From assembly GCA_959606705.1 (NCBI GenBank), contig CAUHLX010000151.1:1-6849 (forward strand): a DNA stretch of 6,849 bases. The letters are read 5' to 3'. This document shows, one piece after another, positions 1-6,137 of the stretch. A program made the translations under genes and the position numbers. Positions within the stretch are counted from its first letter, which is position 1, and every line of letters begins with the position of its first letter. This DNA is from an uncultured Bacillota bacterium (lineage in GTDB: Bacteria; Bacillota; Clostridia; Peptostreptococcales; Anaerovoracaceae). A model generated the notes under the pieces. That model searched no databases. It worked only from the letters and a program-made list of their open reading frames with translations, and was not told the DNA's origin.

Positions 1-600
1 TCTTGGACCGCAACCTTTTCCTTTGATTCCATCCGCAGCAAGCTGGAAGCGGCCGGTTATTCCCCGGGAGAGATCCGCTCGGTGGCGGTGAAGAAGCGCA
101 GCAGCGCCGGAGCGGTGGCGGAACTGGAGATCAAGGGATCTGCCGATACCGTGATATTGAAAAAAGAAGCGGTGCGAACGGTGCTGGGAGGAAGCCAAGT
201 GAAGTCCACGATGTTCGACCTGGTAGGACAGGATACTTCTTCAAAGGGAGGAAACTCCGAAGCTGCGGAGATAGGGGGAACCGGAGGACGAGTCAAGGCG
301 GGAGAGTATCTCTACGTATTGGCGAACGGAGGACTGTCCTCCAAGCTTCAGACCAATTCCCTCTATGCGACCAACGGAAAGACTCTGCAGCAGCTGGCGG
401 CGGAAGGCCTGGGGATTGGCGGCAGTCAGGAGCTCGACGGAGGGCTTACCATTGCCGAGAGCGATCCCGTGGTACTCAATGGCAAGGGCTACGGTCACGG
501 AGTGGGCATGCCGCAGGACAGTGCCATCGAAATGGCCAGGCAGGGAAAAAGCTTTCGGGAAATTCTTCAATTCTACTATAAAGACGCTGAAATTCGATAG
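1..600 (+). CDS. SpoIID/LytB-domain protein, C-terminal part (5' end outside window)
   Basis: Reading frame 1 is open from the first base to TAG at 598-600, giving 199 residues of a larger protein. The family holds peptidoglycan-acting proteins; SpoIID is the lytic transglycosylase of the forespore engulfment machinery, while other members are amidase enhancers (LytB). Seen here: a core-domain segment ending in VKSTMFDL (fragment residues 67-74), a Gly/Ser-rich insert with little resemblance to anything I recognise (about 80-155), and the family signature GKGYGHGVGMPQ (161-172), followed by an Ile-Leu-x-Phe-Tyr-Tyr segment just before the C-terminus. The catalytic Glu and any signal or membrane anchor would lie upstream and cannot be checked. 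In many clostridia a SpoIID/LytB protein sits between ruvB and queA, which fits. The next gene starts 33 bases later in the same frame. Whether this is the sporulation SpoIID or a vegetative paralogue cannot be decided. Confidence 0.88.
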   Translation, partial: SWTATFSFDSIRSKLEAAGYSPGEIRSVAVKKRSSAGAVAELEIKGSADTVILKKEAVRTVLGGSQVKSTMFDLVGQDTSSKGGNSEAAEIGGTGGRVKAGEYLYVLANGGLSSKLQTNSLYATNGKTLQQLAAEGLGIGGSQELDGGLTIAESDPVVLNGKGYGHGVGMPQDSAIEMARQGKSFREILQFYYKDAEIR

Positions 601-633
601 TTCGTCCATTTCAGGCGTGGGAGGAAGCAGGAC

Positions 634-1719
634 ATGCGTATCGATGAATTTGATTATGAACTGCCGGAAGAGCTGATCGCACAGCATCCGGCGGATCGGC
701 GGGACAATTCCCGGCTGATGGTGATTCACCGGGAGACCGGGGAAATAGAGCACCGGCATTTCTACAACATTTTAGAGTATCTTAAACCGGGGGACTGTCT
801 GGTAATGAACAATTCCAAGGTGCTTCCGGCCAGGCTGTTCGGAGTGAAGACGGAAACCGGAGCGAAGGTGGAGTTCCTTCTGACCAAGCGCAAAGAGGGC
901 GGAGAATCCGACGTCGGCGAACCGGGGAAAGCAAAGGGGGGCGGCGAGCTTTGGGAAACCATGGTGCGTCCGGGACGGCGTCTTCATCCTGGAGACAGGG
1001 TCATCTTTTCTGTGGAACCGGCGCTTTCGGCGGAAATCCTCTCGTATGGGGACGATGGTACGCGGATCGTACGCTTCGATCACGATCCGGACGAGCATTT
1101 TATGGACATACTGGACAAGATCGGCCGGATTCCCCTCCCTCCCTATATCGAGCGCGAGAGCGGCGAAGAGGATCGGGAGCGCTATCAGACCGTGTACTGC
1201 AAGGAAGAAGGTTCGGTGGCGGCGCCCACGGCGGGACTGCATTTTACGGAGGAGCTTCTGAAGCAAGCCCGGGAAAAAGGGATCAAGCTGGCTTATGTTA
1301 CGCTTCACGTGGGAATCGGGACCTTCCGTCCGGTGAAGTGCGATACGGTAGAAGAACACAAGATGCATTTCGAGGAATATTTCATCGATGAGGAAAACGC
1401 ACGGATCATTAATGAGACGAAGGCTGCCGGGGGACGAATCATTTCGGTAGGGACCACCTCCACCAGAACCATGGAAAGCGCGGCGGTCTCCGACGGCGTG
1501 CTGTAGGCAGGTCACGGAAACACCGGGATTTTTATCTATCCGGGCTACCATTATAAGATGGTGGACTGTCTGATTACCAATTTTCACTTGCCCAAATCCA
1601 CTCTGATGATGCTGGTGTCGGCGCTCTATGACCGGGAAAAGATTCTAGCCGCTTATCGGACGGCAGTGGAGATGAAGTATCGCTTTTTTAGTTATGGTGA
1701 CGCCATGCTTTTGGTGTAA
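634..1719 (+). pseudogene. queA: queA, S-adenosylmethionine:tRNA ribosyltransferase-isomerase, with an in-frame TAG at codon 291
   Basis: QueA transfers and isomerises the ribosyl part of SAM onto preQ1 in tRNA, forming epoxyqueuosine at position 34 of the GUN-anticodon tRNAs (Asp, Asn, His, Tyr). The start is fixed by GGAGGAA at 620-626, seven bases before ATG. Visible family blocks: MNNSKVLPARLFG (58-70), YQTVYCKEEGSVAAPTAGLHFT (184-205), HVGIGTFRPV (225-234) and VGTTSTRTMES (272-282). A Gly-rich insert at about 87-105 lengthens it relative to typical family members. Codon 291 is TAG. The same frame then continues with GIFIYPGYHYK (298-308), LITNFHLPKS (313-322) and the terminal YRFFSYGDAML, up to TAA at 1717-1719. 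The uninterrupted product would be 361 residues; termination at TAG leaves 290 and loses this conserved C-terminus. Causes could be a recent nonsense mutation (Gln CAG or Lys AAG are one change away), a sequencing error, or readthrough. If 634-1506 is annotated alone, it is a truncated QueA. Confidence 0.9.
1504..1506 (+). other. In-frame amber codon inside queA
   Basis: TAG lies between CTG (Leu290) and GCA. It falls in the segment joining the TSTRTMES block to the IFIYPGY block, where QueA sequences vary. The 70 following codons hold no further stop or frameshift, and their translation is recognisably QueA to the family's normal C-terminus. No Shine-Dalgarno-led restart is evident near the first downstream ATG (1558). 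Confidence 0.95.
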
Positions 1720-1843
1720 GTTTATAGCGATTTCGACCTTTTGGGAGAAATAAGCCGGATGGAGCAAGCTTGAGCCCCAGATTTCGACCAAAATCAGAGA
1801 TTATGGCTCAAAGTCCAAAGCGAAAGAAAGGACACAGCGCGAT
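1720..1843 (+). other. queA-tgt spacer with a short direct repeat and a weak dyad
   Basis: This 124-base gap is long for a queA-tgt pair. It holds a 10-base direct repeat, GATTTCGACC, at 1729-1738 and 1780-1789 (51 bases apart). It also holds a 7-base inverted repeat, TTGAGCC (1770-1776) and GGCTCAA (1805-1811), separated by 28 bases. No T-tract follows the dyad, so it is not a classical intrinsic terminator. I see no good -35/-10 pair and no credible small gene. The tgt ribosome binding site is the weak AAGGA at 1828-1832. Confidence 0.45.
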
Positions 1844-2974
1844 ATGAAACACGCGGTAACATACGAACTGATTCAAACGGATCCTCGAACGAAGGCCAGA
1901 AGAGGCCGAATCAAGACGCCCCACAGCGTCATAGAGACTCCGGTATTCATGCCGGTGGGAACGGCGGCCACGGTGAAGGCTATGCGGCCGGAACAGGTGG
2001 CCGATCTGGGGGAGCAAGGCGCACACATCCTGCTTTCCAACACCTATCATCTGTATTTGCGCCCCGGGCATGAGATCGTGAAAGAGGCGGGCGGCCTGCA
2101 TAAGTTTATGAATTGGGACCGCTCCATTCTCACCGACAGCGGTGGGTTTCAAGTGTTCAGCTTGGGAGACCTTCGCAAAATTTCGGAGGAAGGAGTCGCC
2201 TTTCGTTCCCATATCGACGGTTCCGGTCATTTCTTTACTCCGGAAAAATCCATCGAGGTGCAGAACGCGCTGGGCTCGGATATCATGATGGCCTTCGACG
2301 AATGCGCACCGTATCCGGCGGACCGTTCCTATGTGAAAAACTCGCTGGAGCGGACCACCCGCTGGCTGGCTCGATGCAAGGAAGCGCATAAAGAGCCGGA
2401 GCGCCAGTCTCTGTTTGGCATCATGCAGGGCGGGATGTACAGGGATCTGCGCCATCAGAGCGCCATGGAGATCGTGGAGATGGATCTGCCGGGCTACGCC
2501 ATCGGCGGGCTTTCGGTGGGAGAGCCCAAGGAGCTGATGTACGAAGTGCTGGATTACTGCGCGGACGATTTGCCGGCGGACAAACCCCGCTACCTGATGG
2601 GAGTAGGGAGTCCGGACTGCCTGTTCGAAGGGGTGGAGCGGGGAATCGATATGTTCGACTGTGTGCTGCCTACTCGAGTTGCCAGGAATGGTACGGCATT
2701 CACCTCTCACGGGAAGGTGGCCATCAAGAACGCGGTTCACGAACGGGATTTTTCGCCGCTGGATTCGGAATGCGGCTGCTACACCTGTCAGAATTATTCC
2801 CGCGCCTACCTGCGGCATCTGTTTAAATCCAACGAGATCTTGTCCTCCATGCTGCTGACCACCCATAATCTGCACTTTCTGGTGCACTTAATGGAGCGGA
2901 TTCGAGAAAGCATCGAGCAGGACCGCTTTTCGGAGTTTAAGAAAGAATTTTACGGCAAATACGGACCGTTTTAA
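1844..2974 (+). CDS. tgt: tRNA-guanine(34) transglycosylase
   Basis: This enzyme exchanges guanine-34 of tRNA-Asp, -Asn, -His and -Tyr for the queuine precursor preQ1, the step before QueA. The 376-residue product is of normal bacterial length and is complete. Catalytic and binding residues are all in place: Asp98 in LTDSGGFQVFS (96-106), Asp152 in MMAFDECAPYP, and the nucleophile Asp272 in DMFDCVLPTR. The zinc site is Cys310-x-Cys312-x2-Cys315 with His341. Every position is offset by a constant eight residues from the Zymomonas mobilis enzyme as I remember its numbering, which argues against indels in the core. The base-recognition loop GGLSVGEP (221-228) is present. The start codon follows AAGGA at 1828-1832 with an eleven-base gap, a rather long spacing. 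Its partner queA lies directly upstream, but the 124-base gap leaves room for separate control. Confidence 0.97.
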   Translation: MKHAVTYELIQTDPRTKARRGRIKTPHSVIETPVFMPVGTAATVKAMRPEQVADLGEQGAHILLSNTYHLYLRPGHEIVKEAGGLHKFMNWDRSILTDSGGFQVFSLGDLRKISEEGVAFRSHIDGSGHFFTPEKSIEVQNALGSDIMMAFDECAPYPADRSYVKNSLERTTRWLARCKEAHKEPERQSLFGIMQGGMYRDLRHQSAMEIVEMDLPGYAIGGLSVGEPKELMYEVLDYCADDLPADKPRYLMGVGSPDCLFEGVERGIDMFDCVLPTRVARNGTAFTSHGKVAIKNAVHERDFSPLDSECGCYTCQNYSRAYLRHLFKSNEILSSMLLTTHNLHFLVHLMERIRESIEQDRFSEFKKEFYGKYGPF

Positions 2975-3020
2975 AACGGACGAATCGTCCGGTGCCGCGG
3001 CAAGTGCTGTTGCCGGCGCC
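2966..3020 (+). promoter_or_regulatory. Palindrome-rich tgt-metA spacer, possible RNA structure ahead of metA
   Basis: Three inverted repeats are packed between the tgt stop and the metA ribosome binding site. CCGTTTTAAAACGG (2966-2979) is a perfect 14-base palindrome spanning the tgt stop codon. CGGACGAATCGTCCG (2977-2991) has 7-base arms and overlaps the first by three bases. CGGCAA/TTGCCG (2998-3003 and 3010-3015) form a stem with a six-base loop. The first two cannot form fully at the same time. No run of T follows, so a rho-independent terminator is not supported. The metA Shine-Dalgarno (AAAGGAG, 3028-3034) lies 13 bases beyond the last stem and is not obviously sequestered. A processing or stabilising element, or chance, is as likely as an attenuator. 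Confidence 0.35.
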
Positions 3021-3041
3021 GCAGTTTAAAGGAGTGATACC

Positions 3042-3965
3042 ATGCCAATTATCGTCCCCAGAGGACTTCCGGCTTATAAAACACTGAAGGAAGAAAACGT
3101 TTTCGTCATTCCCGACGTTCGAGCACAGCGTCAGGATATTCGACCCTTGCACATCGCCATCGTCAATCTGATGCCGACCAAGGAAGTGACGGAGACACAG
3201 CTGATTCGCATGCTGGCCAATACGCCGCTTCAAGTGGATCTGCAGCTGCTCACCATGGACAGCCACGAATCCACTCACGTGGACCGGCAGCATATGGATA
3301 GTTTTTATAAGACCTATGAAGAAATTAAAAATCAGCGGTTTGACGGTATGATCATCACCGGAGCGCCGGTAGAAACATTGCCTTATGAGGAAGTAGACTA
3401 CTGGAAGGAGCTGGCTGAGATCATGGACTACACGGAACACAATGTGTTTTCCACCCTGCACATCTGCTGGGGCGCCCAGGCCGGGCTTTACCACCACTAT
3501 GGCATTCCCAAGTACGAAATGGACGAAAAGCTGTCAGGGGTGTTCCCTCATACGGTCAAAGAAAAGAAGAACGAGCTGGTCCGCGGCTTCGATGAAATTT
3601 TCTACGCTCCTCACTCCAGAAAAACACAGGTCCGCAAGGAAGACATCCTTAAGGTACCGGAGCTGAAAATTCTTGCGGAATCGGACGTGGCCGGTCCGCA
3701 TATCATAACTACCAGGAACAAACGGAAGGTCTTTGTTCAAGGGCATTCCGAATATGACCGGGACACGCTGAAGCTGGAGTATGAACGCGATGTGAAGAAG
3801 GGGCTGCACCCCTGCGTGCCAGCTAATTATTTTAAGGACGATGATCCGCGGAAACGAGTGGTGGTCCGCTGGAGCGGCCATGGCAATCTGTTTTTCGCAA
3901 ACTGGCTGAATTACGTCTATCAGGAGACACCGTTCGACCTCAGCAAGCTGAAACTTATGAAATGA
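3042..3965 (+). CDS. metA: Homoserine O-acetyltransferase (MetA family)
   Basis: MetA activates the hydroxyl of L-homoserine by acyl transfer, the committed step of methionine synthesis. The 307-residue product is full length. The cysteine nucleophile is Cys142 in HICWGAQAGLYHHYG (140-154). The His-Glu pair is His235 and Glu237 in VQGHSEYDRD (232-241). The MPTKEVTETQL block (44-54) is also conserved. Residue 111 in ITGAPVETLPY is Glu; in this family Glu111 is associated with acetyl-CoA use and Gly111 with succinyl-CoA, so acetyl-homoserine is the predicted product despite the common name homoserine O-succinyltransferase. AAAGGAG at 3028-3034 gives a well-placed start. The gap from tgt is 67 bases, too short for a SAM riboswitch (S-box), and none is seen. 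The rRNA methyltransferase gene follows after 19 bases, so the two are probably co-transcribed. Confidence 0.96.
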   Translation: MPIIVPRGLPAYKTLKEENVFVIPDVRAQRQDIRPLHIAIVNLMPTKEVTETQLIRMLANTPLQVDLQLLTMDSHESTHVDRQHMDSFYKTYEEIKNQRFDGMIITGAPVETLPYEEVDYWKELAEIMDYTEHNVFSTLHICWGAQAGLYHHYGIPKYEMDEKLSGVFPHTVKEKKNELVRGFDEIFYAPHSRKTQVRKEDILKVPELKILAESDVAGPHIITTRNKRKVFVQGHSEYDRDTLKLEYERDVKKGLHPCVPANYFKDDDPRKRVVVRWSGHGNLFFANWLNYVYQETPFDLSKLKLMK

Positions 3966-3984
3966 GATTAGAAGGAGAAGGAGT

Positions 3985-5166
3985 ATGGAGCTTTGCAGAC
4001 ACCGGGACAGCTGTGGGGGCTGTGTTTATCAGGGGATTCCTTATCAGGAGCAGATGCAGCTGAAGTGTAAGGAAGTGATGCGCCTGATGCAGGAAAAGGA
4101 AATTCAACCGCGGCAGTTTCTAGGTGTGGAGGGGAGCCCCAAAACCTACGAATATCGAAACAAGATGGAATACACCTTCGGAGACGAGGTGAAGGACGGC
4201 GCTATGACCCTGGGAATGCACAAGCAGGGCCAATTCATGTCCATTATCACGGTCGATGGGTGCCAGCTGGTGGATCCGGATTTCAATCTGATTTTCAGGA
4301 AAACTCTGGATTTCTGCGAGGAACGGGGTTATTCGTTTTATCATAAAAAATCGCATCAGGGCCTGATGCGCAATTTGATTTTGCGAAAAGGGGAGCATAC
4401 GGAAGAATTGCTGGTCAATATCGTCACCAGCACTCAGGAAACCTTTGACTCGCAAGGATATCTGGAATTGATCCGAGGCCTGGAACGTGAAGGACGGCTG
4501 AACAATCGGCTGGTAGGCGTTCTGCACACCGTCAATGACAATGTGGCGGACGCGGTGCACTGCGATCAGCTGGATATTTTATACGGACAGGACTATTATA
4601 CCGAAGAGATCATGGGGCTTACATTTAAAGTAAGCGCGTTTTCCTTCTTCCAAACCAACATTCTGGCGGTGGAGAAGCTATACACGGAGGCCATGGCGCA
4701 AATTCAAGAGCTGGAAGGAAAAGTGGTGTTCGATCTGTACTGTGGGACGGGAACCATCACGCAGGCTCTGGCGCTGCGAGCCAAAAAGGCCATCGGCGTG
4801 GAAATCGTGGAAGAAGCGGTAGAAGCCGCCCGGGATAATGCTCTGCGCAACGGACTGGACAACTGCGAATTCATTGCGGGAGACGTGCTGGAGGTCCTGG
4901 ACCGGCTTACGGAGAAGCCGGAGGTGATCGTGGTAGATCCTCCCCGCCCGGGAATTCATCCCAAAGCTCTGACGAAGATTCTCAGCTACGGGGTGGAGCA
5001 GATCGTCTATATCTCCTGCAATCCTAAGAGCCTGGCGGCCAATCTGGAAGCCGCTCAGCTGTACGGATACGAAGTGGCAACGCTGAAGGTATTCGACAAC
5101 TTCCCGTTTACGAAGCACATTGAATCGGTGGCGCTTCTGAGGAGGAACAAGATAAAAGGTGAATGA
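3985..5166 (+). CDS. rlmD: 23S rRNA (uracil-5-)-methyltransferase, RlmD/RumA type, lacking the TRAM domain
   Basis: SAM-dependent C5 methylation of a uridine in 23S rRNA is inferred from the family. The protein has 393 residues. An iron-sulfur cluster motif is at the very N-terminus: Cys4, Cys10 and Cys13, with a probable fourth ligand at Cys93. The C-terminal Rossmann domain has the SAM motif VFDLYCGTGTIT (248-259), SFFQTN (220-225) and VVDPPRPG (316-323). The catalytic Cys345 lies in YISCNPKSLA, and Glu380 in KHIESV supplies the likely base. Many RlmD/RlmCD proteins begin with a TRAM RNA-binding domain ahead of the cysteines. None is encoded here: an in-frame TGA lies nine codons upstream, at 3958-3960, and the GAAGGAGAAGGAG ribosome site (3971-3983) fixes the start. 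Which uridine is modified (1939, 747 or another) cannot be read from sequence alone. Confidence 0.93.
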   Translation: MELCRHRDSCGGCVYQGIPYQEQMQLKCKEVMRLMQEKEIQPRQFLGVEGSPKTYEYRNKMEYTFGDEVKDGAMTLGMHKQGQFMSIITVDGCQLVDPDFNLIFRKTLDFCEERGYSFYHKKSHQGLMRNLILRKGEHTEELLVNIVTSTQETFDSQGYLELIRGLEREGRLNNRLVGVLHTVNDNVADAVHCDQLDILYGQDYYTEEIMGLTFKVSAFSFFQTNILAVEKLYTEAMAQIQELEGKVVFDLYCGTGTITQALALRAKKAIGVEIVEEAVEAARDNALRNGLDNCEFIAGDVLEVLDRLTEKPEVIVVDPPRPGIHPKALTKILSYGVEQIVYISCNPKSLAANLEAAQLYGYEVATLKVFDNFPFTKHIESVALLRRNKIKGE

Positions 5167-5169
5167 AAT

Positions 5170-5994
5170 ATGCCTGTTAAGGGGTGCGGGAAAAAGGGCT
5201 TGACGGCCTACCAGCTTAAATGGATCGCGCTGATCACCATGACGCTGGATCATTTCGGCAAGATGTTCTGCGGATACTGGATTCTCCCTCTGGCGGAGAC
5301 GATTCAAGTCAGCGAGAACGTCAGCCGCTGGATGATCGAAGCGGCAATTTCGGCCGGGTATTTGACGATCTATATTTTCCTGTGGCTCATTGCCGAGGGC
5401 TGCCGCCACACTCACGCGATTTCAAAGTATATCGGCAGGCTCCTGCTGTTCGGCGGATTGGCAGAGATTCCATTTCAATTGATGGTCCGGATCATCCTGG
5501 GAGAGCCGCTCTCTCTGCGAATCGGATTGACCAACGTAATGTTTACCTTTGCATTGGGGGCTTTGGCCTGCGAGGGCTATCATATACAGACGGAAAAGAA
5601 TCGTCCTCTGTGTTCCTTTTTGATCCCGTTGCTCTGCGGGCTTTTGGCACATCTGCTGGGCACGGATTACGGGGCCTTTGGCGTTTTCAGCATTTTTCTA
5701 TTCTATCTGGTGGAGGACCCGAAGCAGCGTTTGAAGGTCCTGACACTTCTGATCGTTTCCTTTATCGGGATCTATGAACCTGCAGTGGAAATTTTACACT
5801 ATGGTTTTGAACTGATCTACCTTCCGGATTACCTCCTTCGCCTGGCCTATGCGCTGCTTGCGGTGCCGCTTCTGGCTGCTTATCACGGAGAACGAGGGCC
5901 CTATAAGAAACATGCAAAATATCTGTTCTACGTTTATTACCCGGTGCACATCGCCGTTCTCGTACTTTTGTTTATTGGAATCATGTCCGCATAG
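5170..5994 (+). CDS. TraX family multipass membrane protein
   Basis: This 274-residue, strongly hydrophobic protein resembles the TraX family, named after the F-plasmid pilin N-acetylase; chromosomal homologues are common in Bacillota and their substrates are mostly unknown. Family hallmarks are LKWIALITMTLDHFGK (16-31, with Asp27-His28 in the first membrane segment) and the C-terminal RGPYKKHAKYLFYVYYPVHI (242-261, with His260). About eight or nine membrane segments are apparent, near residues 16-38, 55-77, 88-110, 119-137, 147-164, 168-182, 188-208, 214-238 and 251-273. The start lies three bases after the rlmD stop, with AAGGTG (5156-5161) overlapping the end of rlmD, so translation is probably coupled. 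No pilin or conjugation gene is in view, so a pilin-acetylating role is not supported. Membrane acyl transfer to a surface molecule is a reasonable guess. The gene ends in TAG; reading past it would add only 12 codons. Confidence 0.85.
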   Translation: MPVKGCGKKGLTAYQLKWIALITMTLDHFGKMFCGYWILPLAETIQVSENVSRWMIEAAISAGYLTIYIFLWLIAEGCRHTHAISKYIGRLLLFGGLAEIPFQLMVRIILGEPLSLRIGLTNVMFTFALGALACEGYHIQTEKNRPLCSFLIPLLCGLLAHLLGTDYGAFGVFSIFLFYLVEDPKQRLKVLTLLIVSFIGIYEPAVEILHYGFELIYLPDYLLRLAYALLAVPLLAAYHGERGPYKKHAKYLFYVYYPVHIAVLVLLFIGIMSA

Positions 5995-6018
5995 GACTTG
6001 AAACGGCTATTTCACCAC

Positions 6019-6055
6019 GAACCATGCCCTTAAAGTCTTGTGGACATGGTATAAT
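6019..6055 (+). repeat. Copy 1 of a 37-base repeat (imperfect dyad plus extended -10)
   Basis: This copy matches copy 2 (6101-6137) at 31 of 37 positions without gaps. It holds the arms ACCATGCCC (6021-6029) and GGACATGGT (6042-6050), with one mismatch between the arms, and runs into TATAAT. Five of the six differences between the copies fall in the 12-base centre, so the arms are the conserved part, as expected for a protein-binding dyad or an RNA stem. Confidence 0.85.
6047..6055 (+). promoter_or_regulatory. Candidate promoter P1: extended -10 TGGTATAAT
   Basis: A consensus TATAAT (6050-6055) is preceded by TGG, a full extended -10 element for the housekeeping sigma factor. No -35 hexamer is found 16-18 bases upstream, where the dyad lies instead. 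The TG and the first T of TATAAT are part of the dyad's right arm, so a protein bound there would contact or cover the promoter. A start near 6062 would place the second repeat in the 5' leader. Confidence 0.55.
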
Positions 6056-6100
6056 AATCGCATCGATCCGTGTCGGCGTTGCCGAGCGGAAGCGATCATT

Positions 6101-6137
6101 GAACCATGTCCTGGAAATCCTGCGGACATGGTATAAT
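6101..6137 (+). repeat. Copy 2 of the 37-base repeat (perfect 9-base dyad plus extended -10)
   Basis: The arms ACCATGTCC (6103-6111) and GGACATGGT (6124-6132) are perfect inverted repeats of nine bases. Corresponding arm positions are 21 bases apart, about two helical turns, so both arms face the same side of the DNA, as for a dimeric regulator. The copy lies 82 bases downstream of copy 1. The flanks of the two copies are not recognisably similar, so the repeated unit is confined to the dyad and promoter. Confidence 0.85.
6129..6137 (+). promoter_or_regulatory. Candidate promoter P2 for the CAT-like gene: extended -10 TGGTATAAT
   Basis: This is the same nine bases as P1, with TATAAT at 6132-6137 and no recognisable -35 element. 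A transcript starting near 6144 would carry a leader of about 54 bases before the ATG at 6198. The dyad immediately upstream suggests control by an activator or repressor, whose gene is not in this window. Confidence 0.6.

Noticed and set aside
1808..2887. Long minus-strand open frame (359 codons) opposite tgt
   Set aside because: It is a shadow of the tgt codon pattern; the tgt frame has all catalytic and zinc residues, and the antisense product matches nothing I recognise.
2975..3041. SAM riboswitch ahead of metA
   Set aside because: The 67-base spacer is too short for an S-box aptamer plus expression platform, and its conserved blocks are absent.
4678..5415. Minus-strand open frame of 245 codons across rlmD and traX
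   Set aside because: It spans the junction of two well-supported + strand genes and has no recognisable domain or plausible ribosome site.
598..5994. Genome-wide reassignment of UAG as a sense codon
   Set aside because: TAG also ends the SpoIID-like gene (598-600) and traX (5992-5994) at sensible family C-termini, with a ribosome site for the next gene directly after the first. Local readthrough at 1504 is still possible.
6019..6050. Rho-independent terminator for traX
   Set aside because: The first repeat can form a hairpin but is followed by ATAATAATCG rather than a T-run; it reads better as an operator-promoter.
6045..6051. Sporulation sigma-G -10 element (CATGGTA fits CATnnTA)
   Set aside because: No matching -35 is found at the required spacing in either copy, whereas the extended -10 for the housekeeping sigma is exact.
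6019..6137. CRISPR-like repeat pair
   Set aside because: There are only two copies, spaced unlike CRISPR, and each contains a promoter element and differs at six positions; no cas gene is present.
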